Assembly: GCA_038030265.1 (NCBI GenBank)
Contig: CM075941.1
Location: 11,780,001 to 11,844,000 of the forward strand
DNA: 64,000 bases
DNA from: Corythucha ciliata
Taxonomy: Eukaryota; Arthropoda; Insecta; Hemiptera; Tingidae
Direction of reading: 5' to 3'
Below the pieces are notes generated by a model. That model was not told the origin of the DNA and did not search any database. It was given only the letters and a program-made list of their open reading frames with translations. Made by a program: the position numbers and the translations under genes. Of this stretch, positions 34,490 through 45,772 are shown piece after piece. Every line of letters begins with the position of its first letter. The stretch's first letter is position 1.

Positions 34490-34690
34490 AGCTCTACCTC
34501 ACTAAAAAATCAATATCTCAGATTTTCATCACTAAGACACCAATTTCCTGATTTTTCTTGCCGATCTGGCTCACATAAAAACTAATTTATCGGATTTCGC
34601 TCGCAAAAAAAAACAACAATGCGGATTTTTCTCAACAACAAGAAATGTTTACGTGTCGCGCTCACTAAAAAATAAATTTACAGATTTTTG
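34490..34690. repeat. Degenerate CGGATTTTT / CACTAAAAAA repeat
   Basis: Units such as GCGGATTTTTCTCA and CACTAAAAAATAAATTT repeat loosely. The same pattern flanks the other LINE tail at 5700-5830. Confidence 0.5.
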
Positions 34691-34817
34691 TTGCTATCAA
34701 TAGAATATTTCACAACGAGTGAGGAATGCGTTGTTTTACGCGCGAGTTGTGTTTGAAGATCGGCGCGGTGTGTGGAGTTGGTCACAGGCTGGTGCATTAG
34801 TAATGCCATCCATATGA

Positions 34818-35375
34818 ATGCGTCAAATACGCAAAATCTTGATTGGTCTTGATTTCTGCGTGAGTGGTAGAGTTGATATCCAGAGTGGTGCTAAACTCCT
34901 TGGATTTGTTATTTACCCTTCATTGGGCTGGCGTTCGCATGTTAAGCAAGGATCGGGCAAGCTCACTCGTAGCCTGTTCGTGCTTCGTACTGCGTACTTC
35001 GCGTTTTTTCACTCTCACCTCTCCTACGGAACCGTAGTGTGGGGACATTCCACAATAGCGCAAAAAATTTTTGTTTTGAAAAAGCGCGCTATTAGGCTTA
35101 TTCGTGGCTTGAAACCTCGAGAATCATGCCGGAATGCCTTCAGGGAGATGCGAGTTATGACCTTGCCAGGCTTGTTTGTATACCAATGCATCTGCTACGC
35201 TCGTCAAACTACTGGTTCAACGTTTGAGGAGCAGCATACCTACTTAAACTTACAGGTACTTACGAGGGGTCGGAGCAACACGGTCAAACCTTTCTATCGT
35301 CTGTCAAAATCGAATGATGGATTCCTAGGGAGATCGGTAGATTTTTATAATCATTTGCCGGAGAATCTGAGGTAA
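34818..35375 (+). pseudogene. CR1/L2-like LINE reverse-transcriptase C-terminal fragment
   Basis: The frame contains KLLGFVIYPSLGWRSHV, TAYFAFFHSHLSYGTVVWG, LKKRAIRLIRGLKPRESC and FYNHLPENLR. These are the ordered landmarks of the thumb and C-terminal region of arthropod non-LTR reverse transcriptases. The catalytic palm is absent, as expected for a 5'-truncated copy. It stops at TAA (35376-35378) shortly before the PIN/CXC-family pseudogene. Confidence 0.82.
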
Positions 35376-35429
35376 ATGTGTTGCTCTTTCGCACGCCGTT
35401 ATAGCAGCAGTCAGACCTAACTCATTTAT

Positions 35430-38400
35430 TTCTTCATTGCTCCATGGTGTTGGTATTTATTTATATCACAAGTTCGGTTCCAAGCAACTTGTTGGAATGT
35501 TGTCGTCTCTTGGGTTTTCAGCAAGTTACAACCAAACCTCCAAACTGGAAACCTCAGCTATCATAAGACCGGATAAAATGAAATAAAAATAGTTTTTTTG
35601 CAATTCACGTTTGATAACGCTGACTTCAACATAAACACCTTGGATGGTTTAGGAACGTTTCACGCTTTAGGCGGAATCATGATGGTAACTCCCTCCGAAA
35701 CATTAAAAGAATAGAAAAATGCACTGCTGCTGAGCTTCTTCAATGCAATCCTCCTGTGCCCTTACAAAGCTATACCAACCCATGCAAAACCGTGGTTTGT
35801 CAACAATCTCAATTGAAGACGTGGATGTAAAACCTCTTACTGAAGAAATCATTCCATCCTCTGCGTGTGTCGCCTGGCTCTGCATTAAGAATTTGAGAAG
35901 GTCTGGTACCCCATGTTGGAATGGGTTTATGGAGAGGGTGACAAATAATTTGGCTTTCAAAACAACAAAGATTGTATGTCTACCCTTCATAAACCATTCT
36001 CCTTCTGACTACGACACTTTGCTGACATCTCTTAGGCTCGCTAACGAGAAGTGCAAAATTTATGGACAGAAAACCTGTATCGTCACGTACGACCAACCAT
36101 TGTTCAACAAAACTAAGGAGATTGTTACCAATAGCTTGAATTCTGATTTAGGTAACGTTGTCGTCAGATTAAGTGGATTTCACCTTTTAATGTCTTTCAT
36201 GGGCACTTTAATGGTTCAATAATGGAAGGTAGTGGTCTGAGGGAGCTATTCTCCACTATTTATGCAGAAAACAGTATTGACAAAATGATGTCTGGACACT
36301 CCTATGCACGTGCTGTGAGAGCTCACTCCTTGACTCATTAGGCATTAGAGGGTGAAATTGTGAAATCAATGGAATGGACTGAGGTGTTTAAAGGTATTCT
36401 TGAGAATGTGACCTCAAGCTCGGGTTCAGTCAGCATTTTGACACTACAAGAAGATGGTGAATTTCAAATCCTTCGACAAAAATTCATGGAAGCACTCAAA
36501 AACCTTGAAGATAATGGCCCGACAGCAAAACTTTGCGGTCAATACTTCCGCATGGTTTCGTTAGTGAAACTGTTCATTGAAGCTGAGCGGACGGGAAATT
36601 GTCCTTTGCACCTCGATGCGATTGGAAGAATGCTGCCATTCTTCCACGCAGCTGGCCACTTTTTCTATGCCAAATGTGCCCATTTGTACCTTCAACATAT
36701 GATGACACTCGAAGAAAGAATGGACCCTGCGGAGTATGAACTCTTCACCGTCAAAGGGTATTTCACCATACGTCGCACCAACAAGTTTTGGTCTGGTACA
36801 TGGAGTGACATGACAATCGAACAGGTTCTGATGAAATCAATGGAAAGTTATGGTGGGCTTACGAAGGGACGTGGGATGACTGAAAGTGTTCTCACCCGGT
36901 GGACTTTGGGAAAGGTATCTCTTCAGAACGTATGCATGGATTTCGAATCATACTGCAACGTGTCATCGGCAACCACTGAGCAACACGTTGACATGCGACC
37001 TTCTCGCATCACAAGTGACGACGAGGATTCGGACAAACTTTCCAACTGCGGCTGTCTGATCACCCTGTCTTCCCGAACACCGATGTAATAATGTCTATGG
37101 CTAGTGGTATAGTAGGCAGTGATCGTGTGAACTGCCACAACGCTCTGAAAATAGGAAAAGAATTGATGCAAAATGTCATTGGGGAAAACTTTGAGGATGT
37201 AAAATTCAGATGGAAGTATACGATTGTCAATTTAGCCTCCGACACCAGCAGTATTTCCATTGGTGACAGAAACATGAACGTTAATCCTCTCACCCTATTT
37301 CACAGACTGTGCATCCTGAAAAAATCAGACGAGCAGCTGAAAGAGTTTTTCTCTTACAAACTGTCACCTTTTCCAATGTCGCTATTCACTGAAGAAGGGA
37401 TGATGAGGAAAGGGGCAAAGTCCTCTTTCTATGCGTCGTTTACGCCCTCGAGTGAGAAGATCGACGAGAAAGACCCTCGATTGAAAATTATGGTGATTGT
37501 CGACGGAGGTCATTTACTACACAAAGTTGTTTGGCCTCGATGTGCCCCCTTCGGTTCGATTGCAGCCAAATATGTCAACTATTTGAAAACTCACTATGGA
37601 TCAAATGTAGTAGTTGTTTTTGATGGTTATCCTACTGCCGCCACGGACAAAAGTACAAAGAGCTCAGAACGCAACCGTCGAGCTAAATTATTCTCGTCTT
37701 ATGCAGATGTCATCTTTGACGAATCGACTATAGTTCCCATCGGCCAGGAAAAGTTTCTGTCCAATGAAAGAAACAAGGAGCGATGGATCGACATGTTGAA
37801 ACGTCATACGACATATTGGTAAAGCAGGCTGTTGAAGACGCTGACAGATTAATCGTAACTACAGCATTTTCAATGGCGTCTTCCTATGATGCTGTGAAAA
37901 TTATTGGTGAGGACGTGGACTTGCTTGTTCTTCTTTGTGGTTTGGCCCATGGTGCACCAGACCTGGACAACGTTTTTTTCGAAAAGACTGGCAGAGGGAA
38001 ACACCCTAACACTTTATACTCGACTAAACCCTTCAATCATGGGTTAAAACCTGGTATTGAACTGTATGTGCATGCGCTAAGTGGTTGCGATACAACGTCT
38101 ACGTTCTTTGGCCAAGGGAAAATGAAGTTTCTTGCCACCTTGAAGAAGGAGCCGACGCTCCAAGAAAAAGTAAATGTATTTTTGGACAAAAATGCCTTGC
38201 CCGAACAGCTCGCAGAAGCGGGAGAGGAATTTCTCGCGGCGCTCTATGGGATAGGTGGCAAGACGTTGAATGACGGGAGATTCTTACTCTTTTCAAAGGC
38301 TGCAGGCCGAAATCATTTCAATATAGCCCGACTGCCACCGACCCAAGATGCTGCCACATGTCACATACTGCGAGCTTACCACCAGGTGAAAATTTACTAC

Positions 38401-38745
38401 ATTTGACATTTCTCATTTTACCACTATTACGTACATTATATGTATATTATATTTCGAGCTTTTTCATATCTTCCGTCGCCTGATCTGTTTCAGGTTCAAA
38501 AATGGTTGGGAAATGAGAAAAGCCCATTGAAATTGGGAAATCAGTGCAAGGACTCATTCCAGAAAAAAATGTCCAATGATCCCGCTCCCTCCCAACTCCT
38601 GAAGATGATTTCCTGTGCCTGTAAGAAGGGTTGTGCCAGTGCATGTGGGTGCAGAAAAGCCGGCCTCAAGTGTTCCACGGTCTGCATTAATTGCAGTGGC
38701 GATTCATGTGAGAATCGACCGGACACACTTGTGGATTTTGACTGA
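35430..38745 (+). pseudogene. Decayed gene of a multicopy invertebrate PIN-like / CXC family, intron retained
   Basis: Several collinear frames form one ancient protein. N-terminal phrases LVGMLSSLGFSASYN and FDNADFNINTLDGLGTFHA precede YDQPLFNKTKEIV, VVRLSGFHLLMSFMG, MSGHSYARAVRAH, LPFFHAAGHFFYAK and FTIRRTNKFWSGTWSDMT. Then come a PIN/FEN-like region (IMVIVDGGHLLHKVVW ... VVVVFDGY ... AVEDADRLIV ... IIGEDVDLLVLL), HALSGCDTTSTFFG, and a cysteine-rich CXC motif (CACKKGCASACGCRKAGLKC). I recall this architecture from many uncharacterised, multicopy invertebrate proteins; the PIN assignment is inferred. Breaks: frame changes near 35580, 35750, 36200, 37065 and 37800, and TAG at 36339. A remnant in the same frame continues after TGA 38743 to about 38955. 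Confidence 0.7.
38386..38493 (+). other. Spliceosomal intron retained in the PIN/CXC pseudogene
   Basis: The 108-base interval starts GTGAAAAT and ends TCTGTTTCAG. It interrupts the frame in phase 0 between AYHQ and VQKWLGN, where the family protein would otherwise be continuous. Its presence argues that the locus arose by DNA-level duplication or transposition and not by retrocopying of mRNA. Confidence 0.75.
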
Positions 38746-38959
38746 ACAGAAGATATAGAAGACCCCGCGGAAATGGAAGGCGACACGGAAGACATTTCGA
38801 AATTTTTTATAAACGAAGTTACGCAGTTCAGCGTGTCTGATGGCGTGAAATTGCTCCACGAGCAAAAGAAGGGCTCGAAGCTTACGTGGCTTGAATTTCT
38901 TGAAATTACGCGTCATGCGTCCAGATACGGTGAGGGAATGCCTGAATCAAATTAAATCA

Positions 38960-39330
38960 AATTAAGTCTTTTGATCTGGGGCCGTGTCAGCGCACATCAT
39001 TGAAAATGTGCTCAGATCTGGGGGGAGGGGGGGCCTCATATGCGGCCCATCTCCAACTACTGTGATATTGTCTAGTCAGTTGTGTTTTGTTCGTTGACTC
39101 GGTAAGTTGTTTTTGTTTTCTCCCGATTTTTAGTTTAATTTTTAATTTTTAGGCATTGATTTATCGGTTGTTCGCCCGTACCTTGTTTGATCCTTGGTCT
39201 TGTTGTGTTTCTGTTTTAATTGCGTAGTTTGAGAATGGCGTTGTTGCCGAAACCGCGGTCACAAATAAACAAATAAGTGGGAGAGATCTTTCTTATCTTC
39301 ATTGGATACTCTCACACCTACAACCCTCAA
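38960..39330. repeat. Dispersed repeat, LTR-like fragment
   Basis: TTCGTTGACTCG, GCGTTG.TGCCGAAACC and AAATAA..AAATAAGTGGGAGA recur in the same order at about 56613-56690. The two share a following TTATC.T...CTTCATT and CTACAACCC. They may be remnants of one LTR family; no terminal repeats are clear. Confidence 0.55.
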
Positions 39331-39569
39331 TTTTTAATTTTCGAAGTTACAAGTGTAAAGGGGACGCGTCCTCTGCCAGGCTCCTCCAAGAGAAAAAGGG
39401 TGGATTAAAATAATGTTTTTTATTACTTTTGACATCCATGCTATCATTTAGTTGAAATAGTGCATTAATTTTCAGTTTTCAGTCCTAAAGTACATATTTG
39501 GTTTATCAGGCATTTTTAGTCACAATTATGTATCACAGTATCACTGGATCTCAACGCTTTGGACTGAAG

Positions 39570-39780
39570 AAAAAGCTGAAGGAAAGACTGAAGGCCGGCC
39601 ACACGCTCAAGCTTGCACGAGAAAAAGCTTGAGAACTGACGTGAATTCCTTCAAGCCTTCAAGCCGCGCCTAAGGCTTGAAGGAGCTGCAGTTTTGCCGT
39701 CCACACGCTCAAACTTTACGTAGGGAAAGACAGATTCGAGCTTTCCGTAGGGAAAGCTTGACCGAGTAGCCGGGCCTTTA
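39570..39780. repeat. AAGCTTGA / CTTCAAGC-rich region
   Basis: The phrase CACACGCTCAA occurs twice (about 39600 and 39701) among alternating TTCAAGCC and GGCTTGAAGG. A related inverted piece (GTTGAGCGTGTGTGGAC) occurs at about 58083. It is probably part of a fold-back repeat. Confidence 0.45.
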
Positions 39781-39879
39781 TATTTTGTACCGTTCAGGAG
39801 AAATGATTTTTTGTGTCATTTCCCTTGAAATTCTGATTTTTTGGCAAAAACTCGCGAATTCACAGCTGTCACTCCATTA

Positions 39880-40970
39880 AAATTTTGAAATGACCATACA
39901 AAATTAAAATCATCTAAAAATTATCGGAAAATTATCTATCAGAACGGACTTCGTGCTTCTTTGACTAAAAGTACATACTAGAAACCCTCTCTTTCTTCGG
40001 CTCAAAGCTCAAGGTTTCTGGTAGTGGTAGTATTTTTTTGTAACGGGTTTTTAAAAATGTCCCCCTCCTACCGAATTTGCTTTTCGAATTGGCAATTATC
40101 AAAAAAAACTTGCGTATCAATTAACTTTCTAATGATCCCTAAACTTCTAGAAATAGTCGTCCGTAACGCCCAAAAACAGCCCTGATCACCAAAAATTGTG
40201 ATTTTTTAAAGGAAAATTCCCCTTTTGCTGCCCCGAAAGCAAACGTTTAAAGTGAGGTTATGATAAAACTGATAGCCAGGCAAGATTGATTCTAGTTTTC
40301 GATGGGCACGATTCAGAGGTACAATGAACATCGACTCGAAAATATATTCTTGCCGCCTTGTAGTCTTATTATTCAGTCTTACTATAAACCTCGACTTCCA
40401 GGGATGAACGCGTATGACGTTGGGGGTTAGAAACACCGAAGAATCATGAAAATTGAACCGAGGGTGCGGCCCAGTCTCTATTTCGACCGTTCAGACCATC
40501 AGCTATCAAATTTACTAGGTCCTGGTCTCATCAGCTGTACGTTGCCGGACTTCTGGCCGGCCTGGTGAGACCAGGATCAAATAGCTCTTCCTGCCTGAGG
40601 GTCTAAAGTCGAAACGGAGACTGGACCGTAACCTCGGTGCCATTTTTATATGATTTCTGGGTACAATTTCTTTCTGAACATCACGATTTTAGGTGATCCG
40701 GCCTATGTTTTAGGGCGTTACAGACGACTATTTCAAGAAGTTTGGGGGTCATTAGAGCGCTTAATTGATACGCAAGTTTTTTTGATAGTTTGCAGATTCG
40801 AAAAGCAAATTCGGTAAGAGGGGGACATTTTAAAAAAACCATTACAAAAAAATACTACCAGAAACCTTGAACTTTGATCGAAGAAAAAGAGGGGTTCTAA
40901 TACTTTTAGTCAAAGGAGCATGAAGTCCATTCTGATAGATAATTTTCCCAGCTTTCAAAATGTTAGCCCA
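39880..40970. mobile_element. Large imperfect palindrome, fold-back element
   Basis: The outer arms pair GGAAAATTATCTATCAGAAC (about 39926) with TTCTGATAGATAATTTTCC (ending 40948). Pairing continues through AAACTTGCGTATCAATTAA and CCGTAACGCCC to inner pieces CCAGTCTCTATTTCGACC and CCTGGTCTCATCAG near the centre at about 40545. The left arm is longer by roughly 200 bases at about 40215-40435. Neither arm carries a supportable gene. Confidence 0.82.
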
Positions 40971-41484
40971 GTAAAATAAGGTGTCGAAGGTTGCATAAAT
41001 TAGGGTAGATGATTTTTTTTCATGTTGTTAGGGGGGGTGTAGGTATGATGTGTTCAAATTGTTGACCTCGAAAAACGACGGGATCATACTTGAATTCGGG
41101 AAAGACGGCGAATTTTTTTATTTTTTATTTAGGTACTTTTCTTGCTGAAGTAGCCATTTTACAGCTGTGACTGCGAAGTAACATTTTAAAGCAGACAAAA
41201 TTTCCGACAAAACTAGTCCAAAGCGGGATCTGGAGGTATCACAGTTTCTAAGATAGAGATCGTCAAATGTAGGATATATTTTCAAAATTGACAAATGATG
41301 TTGATGTTTCTATGTCTTCATCTTCTGTAACCATGTGGAATCATTTTAGTGGTCAAAATGGTACACTGCCTTCAGATTTAGGCTGAACGTTCCAACAAAG
41401 AGATGGGAGGGGGTGGAGGGGTAACTGTCGCCCAAGAAGCTCCGTAACTACATTGATCAATAATTGATTGTTGCTTTATAGTTG

Positions 41485-41889
41485 GTACGGCCGTTACTCG
41501 TAGTAGTAGGAAGTGGAAAGAGCTTTGCAGCGATATTGAGAACGACCCTTGGGGTCTGGGATACAGGCTGGTTCTACAAAAGCTAAAAGGAATGGACTCC
41601 ACAGCTGAAATGCCAGTTGAGGTCAAGGAGAGGATAGTGGACGAGCTGTTTCCAACGCACGAAGTGGAGGATCGAGCGCTAGTTGCGGTGACTCCCAGTG
41701 ATATACCACTGTTCACTACGAGTGATCTGCAGGAGGCGGCAAAGTCAATGAGGAACCGGAAGTCTCCAGGCCCGGATGGGATCCCGGTTGAAATACTGAA
41801 GATCGTTTCTAAAAGTCACCCAGACGTTCTTTTGCAAATGTATAATGCGTGCTTGGTAGATGGTGTGTTCCCGGAACGTTGGAAGACAG
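41485..41889 (+). pseudogene. R1/Jockey-type LINE reverse transcriptase, left part
   Basis: The frame reads RKWKELCSDIENDPWGLGYR, then MRNRKSPGPDGIPVEILK and GVFPERWK. This is the linker and finger region typical of R1/Jockey-group ORF2. It breaks exactly where the Gypsy element begins and resumes after that element at 45862. The endonuclease portion is missing. Confidence 0.85.
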
Positions 41890-42033
41890 TGTTTGGTCCT
41901 GTGGTCTCATCTCCAGGAGAGGCAGGTTGAAGTAGTGACTGTCTCTTCTTAGGCATAATAATATAAGTCAAGGACAAGTTCAATACTGATTTTATTTACA
42001 ACCCCAAACATATGATATTATCACCACCCAACA
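41890..42033 (-). repeat. Gypsy 3' LTR
   Basis: The 144 bases have TG...CA ends in either orientation and match the other LTR except for an indel of about seven bases (TATATTT region). In the element's orientation this is the 3' copy, next to the polypurine tract. Confidence 0.93.
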
Positions 42034-42043
42034 TCCCCCCTCT

Positions 42044-45000
42044 TTAGCTTGGCTCCCTCGCCATTACTAATGCTCGACGATTACGTTGAATCAGTTGACC
42101 ATTACATAGTTTGACTTCGTATCGGCGTGGTGCATCTCGGCATTGTCGTTCAATATGGCCATATTCCGATCTGTCCACAATCCATACTTTCTCCCCTTCC
42201 TTTAACGTTGGGAGTGACTTAACTCGATGGGTTTTATCAAACCGTCTCTTCATTTGATCATTTTTCTCTTTTTGACTCCTCTCGTGTTTGATGATATTTT
42301 CCCAGCCAGGTCGTAACTTGTCTTCGTCTATAGGGAGTCTATTCCTTATTTTCCGACCCATGAGCAATTCGGCTGGTGATAGTCCGTCATCTAGGGGCGT
42401 GCTTCGATAAGCCAGAAGTCCGAGATGCATGTCATTTCCACTGACTATCCGTTTAGCAATTTTGACAAACGCTTCGGCGAAACCACTGCTCTGAGGGAAC
42501 AAGGGACTAGAAGAAACAATTTCAAATCCCATCATCTCTGCAAATCTTTTCATTTCAAAACTGACCAGATTAGAGCCATTGTCGCAACGTAGGGTTTTTG
42601 GAATACCGAATTTGGAGAAGATCTGCTTCAAGTGGCTAATTAAACTACATGATTTTAAGGAGTTCAACTTCTTAATGTCGAGGTACTTCGAGAAATAATC
42701 CGAGACCACTATATACCACGAGCCCTTCCATTTAAAGAGGTCGGACCCCAGCATCTCCCATGGTCGTGCTGGCGTGGGAGTAGGCATTAGAGGCTCAGGA
42801 CGCTGTTGGCGATGTTCTAGACATCTCGGACAGCTAGCAACTTTGTCTTTTATTGCGCTCGAAATACCCGGCCACCATACTGACACTTTGGCCAGTTGCA
42901 GACTTTTCCTCTCCCCGCTATGGCCATCATGTAGCTTTTCCAAAATCTCGTGGCGCATGTCTGATGGGATGACCACTCTTCCTTTGTACATAAGGACGTC
43001 ATTTTTCAGGTAAAGATCATTAACGAAACGATAGAATGACCTTTGATTTCCCTTTAATTCATTTACCTGCCCATTTAGGATGCAACGTTTCACCTGTACA
43101 GTCTCTGAGTCATTTTCTTGAGCGACCATCAGCTGTCGCAATAAAATGTCTTTGACGTGAGGCCGCGTCACTTGGTTTACAAACGTCTCTATATCGTCGG
43201 TTTCGGGGTTAGGCGACTCAACGTTTCGTGGGCTTCTGGAAAGGGCGTCCGGAGTAAAAAATTGTTTACCTGCGACGTGTTCTAGTCGATAAGAGAATCT
43301 CGTCATACGCATCCGAAGTCTTTGTAAGCGAGGAGTTAGGTCTTCCAATGGTTTTTTTCCGAAAAGGGTAAGAAGGGGTTTATGGTCAGTGAGGATCGTG
43401 AAGAAATCACCAATCAAATATGTTTGGAACTTGTCACAGGCCCAGACAATTCCTTCACGCTCAATATTTGAATATCTTTTTTCCGTATCTGACAGGCTGC
43501 GAGACGCGTAAAATACCGGTTTCCACTCTCCTGGTGACACCTCCTGTTCCATTACTGCACCTAGACCCACTGAGCTCGCGTCTGCAGCTACGCGTTTAGG
43601 CTTATTCATGTCATAAAACGATAAAACAGGAGCCGAGGATAGAATGTGCTTCAATTTCTTAAAACTTCGTTCATGTGTGCTGTCCCAGATCCATTCTCTG
43701 TCTTTCCTGAGTAATTCCCTAAGTGGGTGGCTTACTTCCGACATTTGGGGTAAAAATTTCGAATAGTAATTACACATTCCCAAAAATCTTCTGACTTCTG
43801 TTAAATTGATGGGTGTCGCGATTTCTTTAATGGCACTAATTTTCTCTGGGTCTGCCCGAATACCCCCTTGTCCTATTTTGTGTCCTAAGAACGTAACTTC
43901 CGTGACATTAAATTTACATTTCTTATCGTTTAATGTTACCCCGAATTTCATTAGACGTTTCAAGACTTCGGAAAGACGTTCATCGTGTTCTTTCTGCGTG
44001 CTGCCATAAACCAGAAAATCATCAAGTAACACTAGGACTCCTGGGATTCCTTCCAAGATTTTCAATGTATTCCGATGGAATACCTCCGCTGCACTTGAAA
44101 TACCCATTGGAAGTGAATTGAAAAAGTAACGCCCGAAAGGAGTGATAAAAGTCGTCAGTCTTTTCGATTCCTCATATAACGGTAGTTGGAAATAGCCATT
44201 CCTACAGTCTAGCTTGGAAAAATATTTAGCTCCCACCAACTGTGCTAACAACTCGTCTACACTGGGCATCAAGAACCGTTCCCGTTTCACAACTTGATTA
44301 AGCCGATAGTAATCTACGCAGATGCCTACCTCCCCCGGGTCGGACTTGGGAACCACCACCATACCGGCAACCCAGTCTGTCGGTTTCTCTATCCTGGTGA
44401 TGATCCCTAAAGATTCTAGACGGTCCAGCTCTTGTTTGGTTGCCTTTTTCAGGTGGAATGGGATTTTCCTTGGTGCCCAAGGTTTTGAATCATTTTCTAA
44501 CTTTATTTTATATGGAGTAATTTTCATTCTCCCCAACCCTTGAAACAAATCTGGAAACCTTTGTTTAACTTCATTTCTATCGATTCCGTGTATTACCTGA
44601 ATCAAACCCAATTCTAGAATAGCTGGTTGTCCTAACAACGGTTTTTGATCGCGAGTGCAAACATAAATATCCTGGAGGATCATTTTGTTCTTGTAAGACA
44701 TCTGAGCAGTGAACATCCCTGCTAAAGGAATTCGATGACCCCCAGGTCCTAAGAGAATTTTGTTTGATTTTCTCAGTTTAAATGTATTTCCAAGTTGGTG
44801 AAACAGTTTATGGGATATGAGTGAAACATCTGCTCCCATGTCTATTCGGAAAATAATTTCATGAGTACTACCTATATAAATGGGGATAGTAAATGCGTTT
44901 ATTTCGGAAACATTCCCTATAAATGCTGATTCCTCTGAGCCTGTCTCACTCTCGACCAACGTGATATTCGCTCTGGGCACACTCTTGCAGATCCTCGAAA

Positions 45001-45772
45001 AATGCCCACTCTTTTCACACTTGAAACAGGTTTTGTTTGTGGCTGGGCACTGTGCTCCCTCTTTGTGGAATGGAAACCCACAACGTTGACATTTTTTTCT
45101 TGGCACTCGGGTTCCTTTGTTGATAGAATCTACCTCCATAGTGCCACTAGACTCAAAAGGCTTGTCTCTTACCACTTTTTGTTCTCGTCGAACTTTTTCA
45201 TACAGTCTGACCTCGTTTTCTACTTCATCGAGTTTTAAATTCGTTTTCAATTGTAGTTTCTCAGAGAGGTTCGAATCATTGACGCCTTCGATTATTTTAT
45301 GCATGATGAGTTCGTCCCGCAATTCTCCTTTGCAACGTCGGGCTCTGTTATGTAAATCTTGAAGAAATTGGTCGATTGGCTCGTCGGTTTCTTGCCTCCT
45401 CTTGAAGAACCGACATCTTTCGTAGACCAAATTTCCTTTCCCTTCAAAGTGCCGGTCAAACTTTTCCAGAACGAGCCAATAGTTTTCCAATTCCGTCTCT
45501 GATAAATTGAACCTTTCGAGCAAGTCTTCGGCGTCAGGGCCCAAGTGGTAGACTAGTTGGTTCACTTGATACTTCTCGGGCAAGTGATCCAGGAATGTTC
45601 CCGTTCGGTACCGGTCCCAGCGTCGTTTCCAACTCATCCACTCCGGGCAAAGAAAGTTCAATCTTTCTGGGGGAGTCATGTTTCGACCGTGTAAACCTGG
45701 CACCATGTTTGGTCCTGTGGTCTCATCTCCAGGAGAGGCAGGTTGAAGTAGTGACTGTCTCTTCTTAGGCAT
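42044..45772 (-). CDS. Gypsy gag-pol polyprotein, single open frame
   Basis: The start chosen is the ATG at 45772 (beginning MPKKRQSLL), which lies inside the 5' LTR; the frame is open nine codons further upstream. Numbering from that upstream limit: gag to about 235; zinc knuckles about 237-271 (CFKCEKSGHFSRIC); protease IDMGADVSL at 319-327; reverse transcriptase with SKLDCRNGY (Asp531) and LLDD at 591-594; RNase H AADASS at 738-743 and TDHKPLL; integrase H2C2 zinc motif, then GSDLF, CDNGSN and GFAEAF as the DDE triad. The protease has DMG in place of the usual DTG/DSG. There are no stops or frameshifts, so the insertion is fairly recent. It resembles the Gypsy/Mag (K02A2.6-like) group. Confidence 0.92.
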   Translation of the reverse strand: MPKKRQSLLQPASPGDETTGPNMVPGLHGRNMTPPERLNFLCPEWMSWKRRWDRYRTGTFLDHLPEKYQVNQLVYHLGPDAEDLLERFNLSETELENYWLVLEKFDRHFEGKGNLVYERCRFFKRRQETDEPIDQFLQDLHNRARRCKGELRDELIMHKIIEGVNDSNLSEKLQLKTNLKLDEVENEVRLYEKVRREQKVVRDKPFESSGTMEVDSINKGTRVPRKKCQRCGFPFHKEGAQCPATNKTCFKCEKSGHFSRICKSVPRANITLVESETGSEESAFIGNVSEINAFTIPIYIGSTHEIIFRIDMGADVSLISHKLFHQLGNTFKLRKSNKILLGPGGHRIPLAGMFTAQMSYKNKMILQDIYVCTRDQKPLLGQPAILELGLIQVIHGIDRNEVKQRFPDLFQGLGRMKITPYKIKLENDSKPWAPRKIPFHLKKATKQELDRLESLGIITRIEKPTDWVAGMVVVPKSDPGEVGICVDYYRLNQVVKRERFLMPSVDELLAQLVGAKYFSKLDCRNGYFQLPLYEESKRLTTFITPFGRYFFNSLPMGISSAAEVFHRNTLKILEGIPGVLVLLDDFLVYGSTQKEHDERLSEVLKRLMKFGVTLNDKKCKFNVTEVTFLGHKIGQGGIRADPEKISAIKEIATPINLTEVRRFLGMCNYYSKFLPQMSEVSHPLRELLRKDREWIWDSTHERSFKKLKHILSSAPVLSFYDMNKPKRVAADASSVGLGAVMEQEVSPGEWKPVFYASRSLSDTEKRYSNIEREGIVWACDKFQTYLIGDFFTILTDHKPLLTLFGKKPLEDLTPRLQRLRMRMTRFSYRLEHVAGKQFFTPDALSRSPRNVESPNPETDDIETFVNQVTRPHVKDILLRQLMVAQENDSETVQVKRCILNGQVNELKGNQRSFYRFVNDLYLKNDVLMYKGRVVIPSDMRHEILEKLHDGHSGERKSLQLAKVSVWWPGISSAIKDKVASCPRCLEHRQQRPEPLMPTPTPARPWEMLGSDLFKWKGSWYIVVSDYFSKYLDIKKLNSLKSCSLISHLKQIFSKFGIPKTLRCDNGSNLVSFEMKRFAEMMGFEIVSSSPLFPQSSGFAEAFVKIAKRIVSGNDMHLGLLAYRSTPLDDGLSPAELLMGRKIRNRLPIDEDKLRPGWENIIKHERSQKEKNDQMKRRFDKTHRVKSLPTLKEGEKVWIVDRSEYGHIERQCRDAPRRYEVKLCNGQLIQRNRRALVMAREPS

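Noticed and set aside
42774..45362. Plus-strand frames within the Gypsy element
   Set aside because: They are shadows of the minus-strand gag-pol frame.
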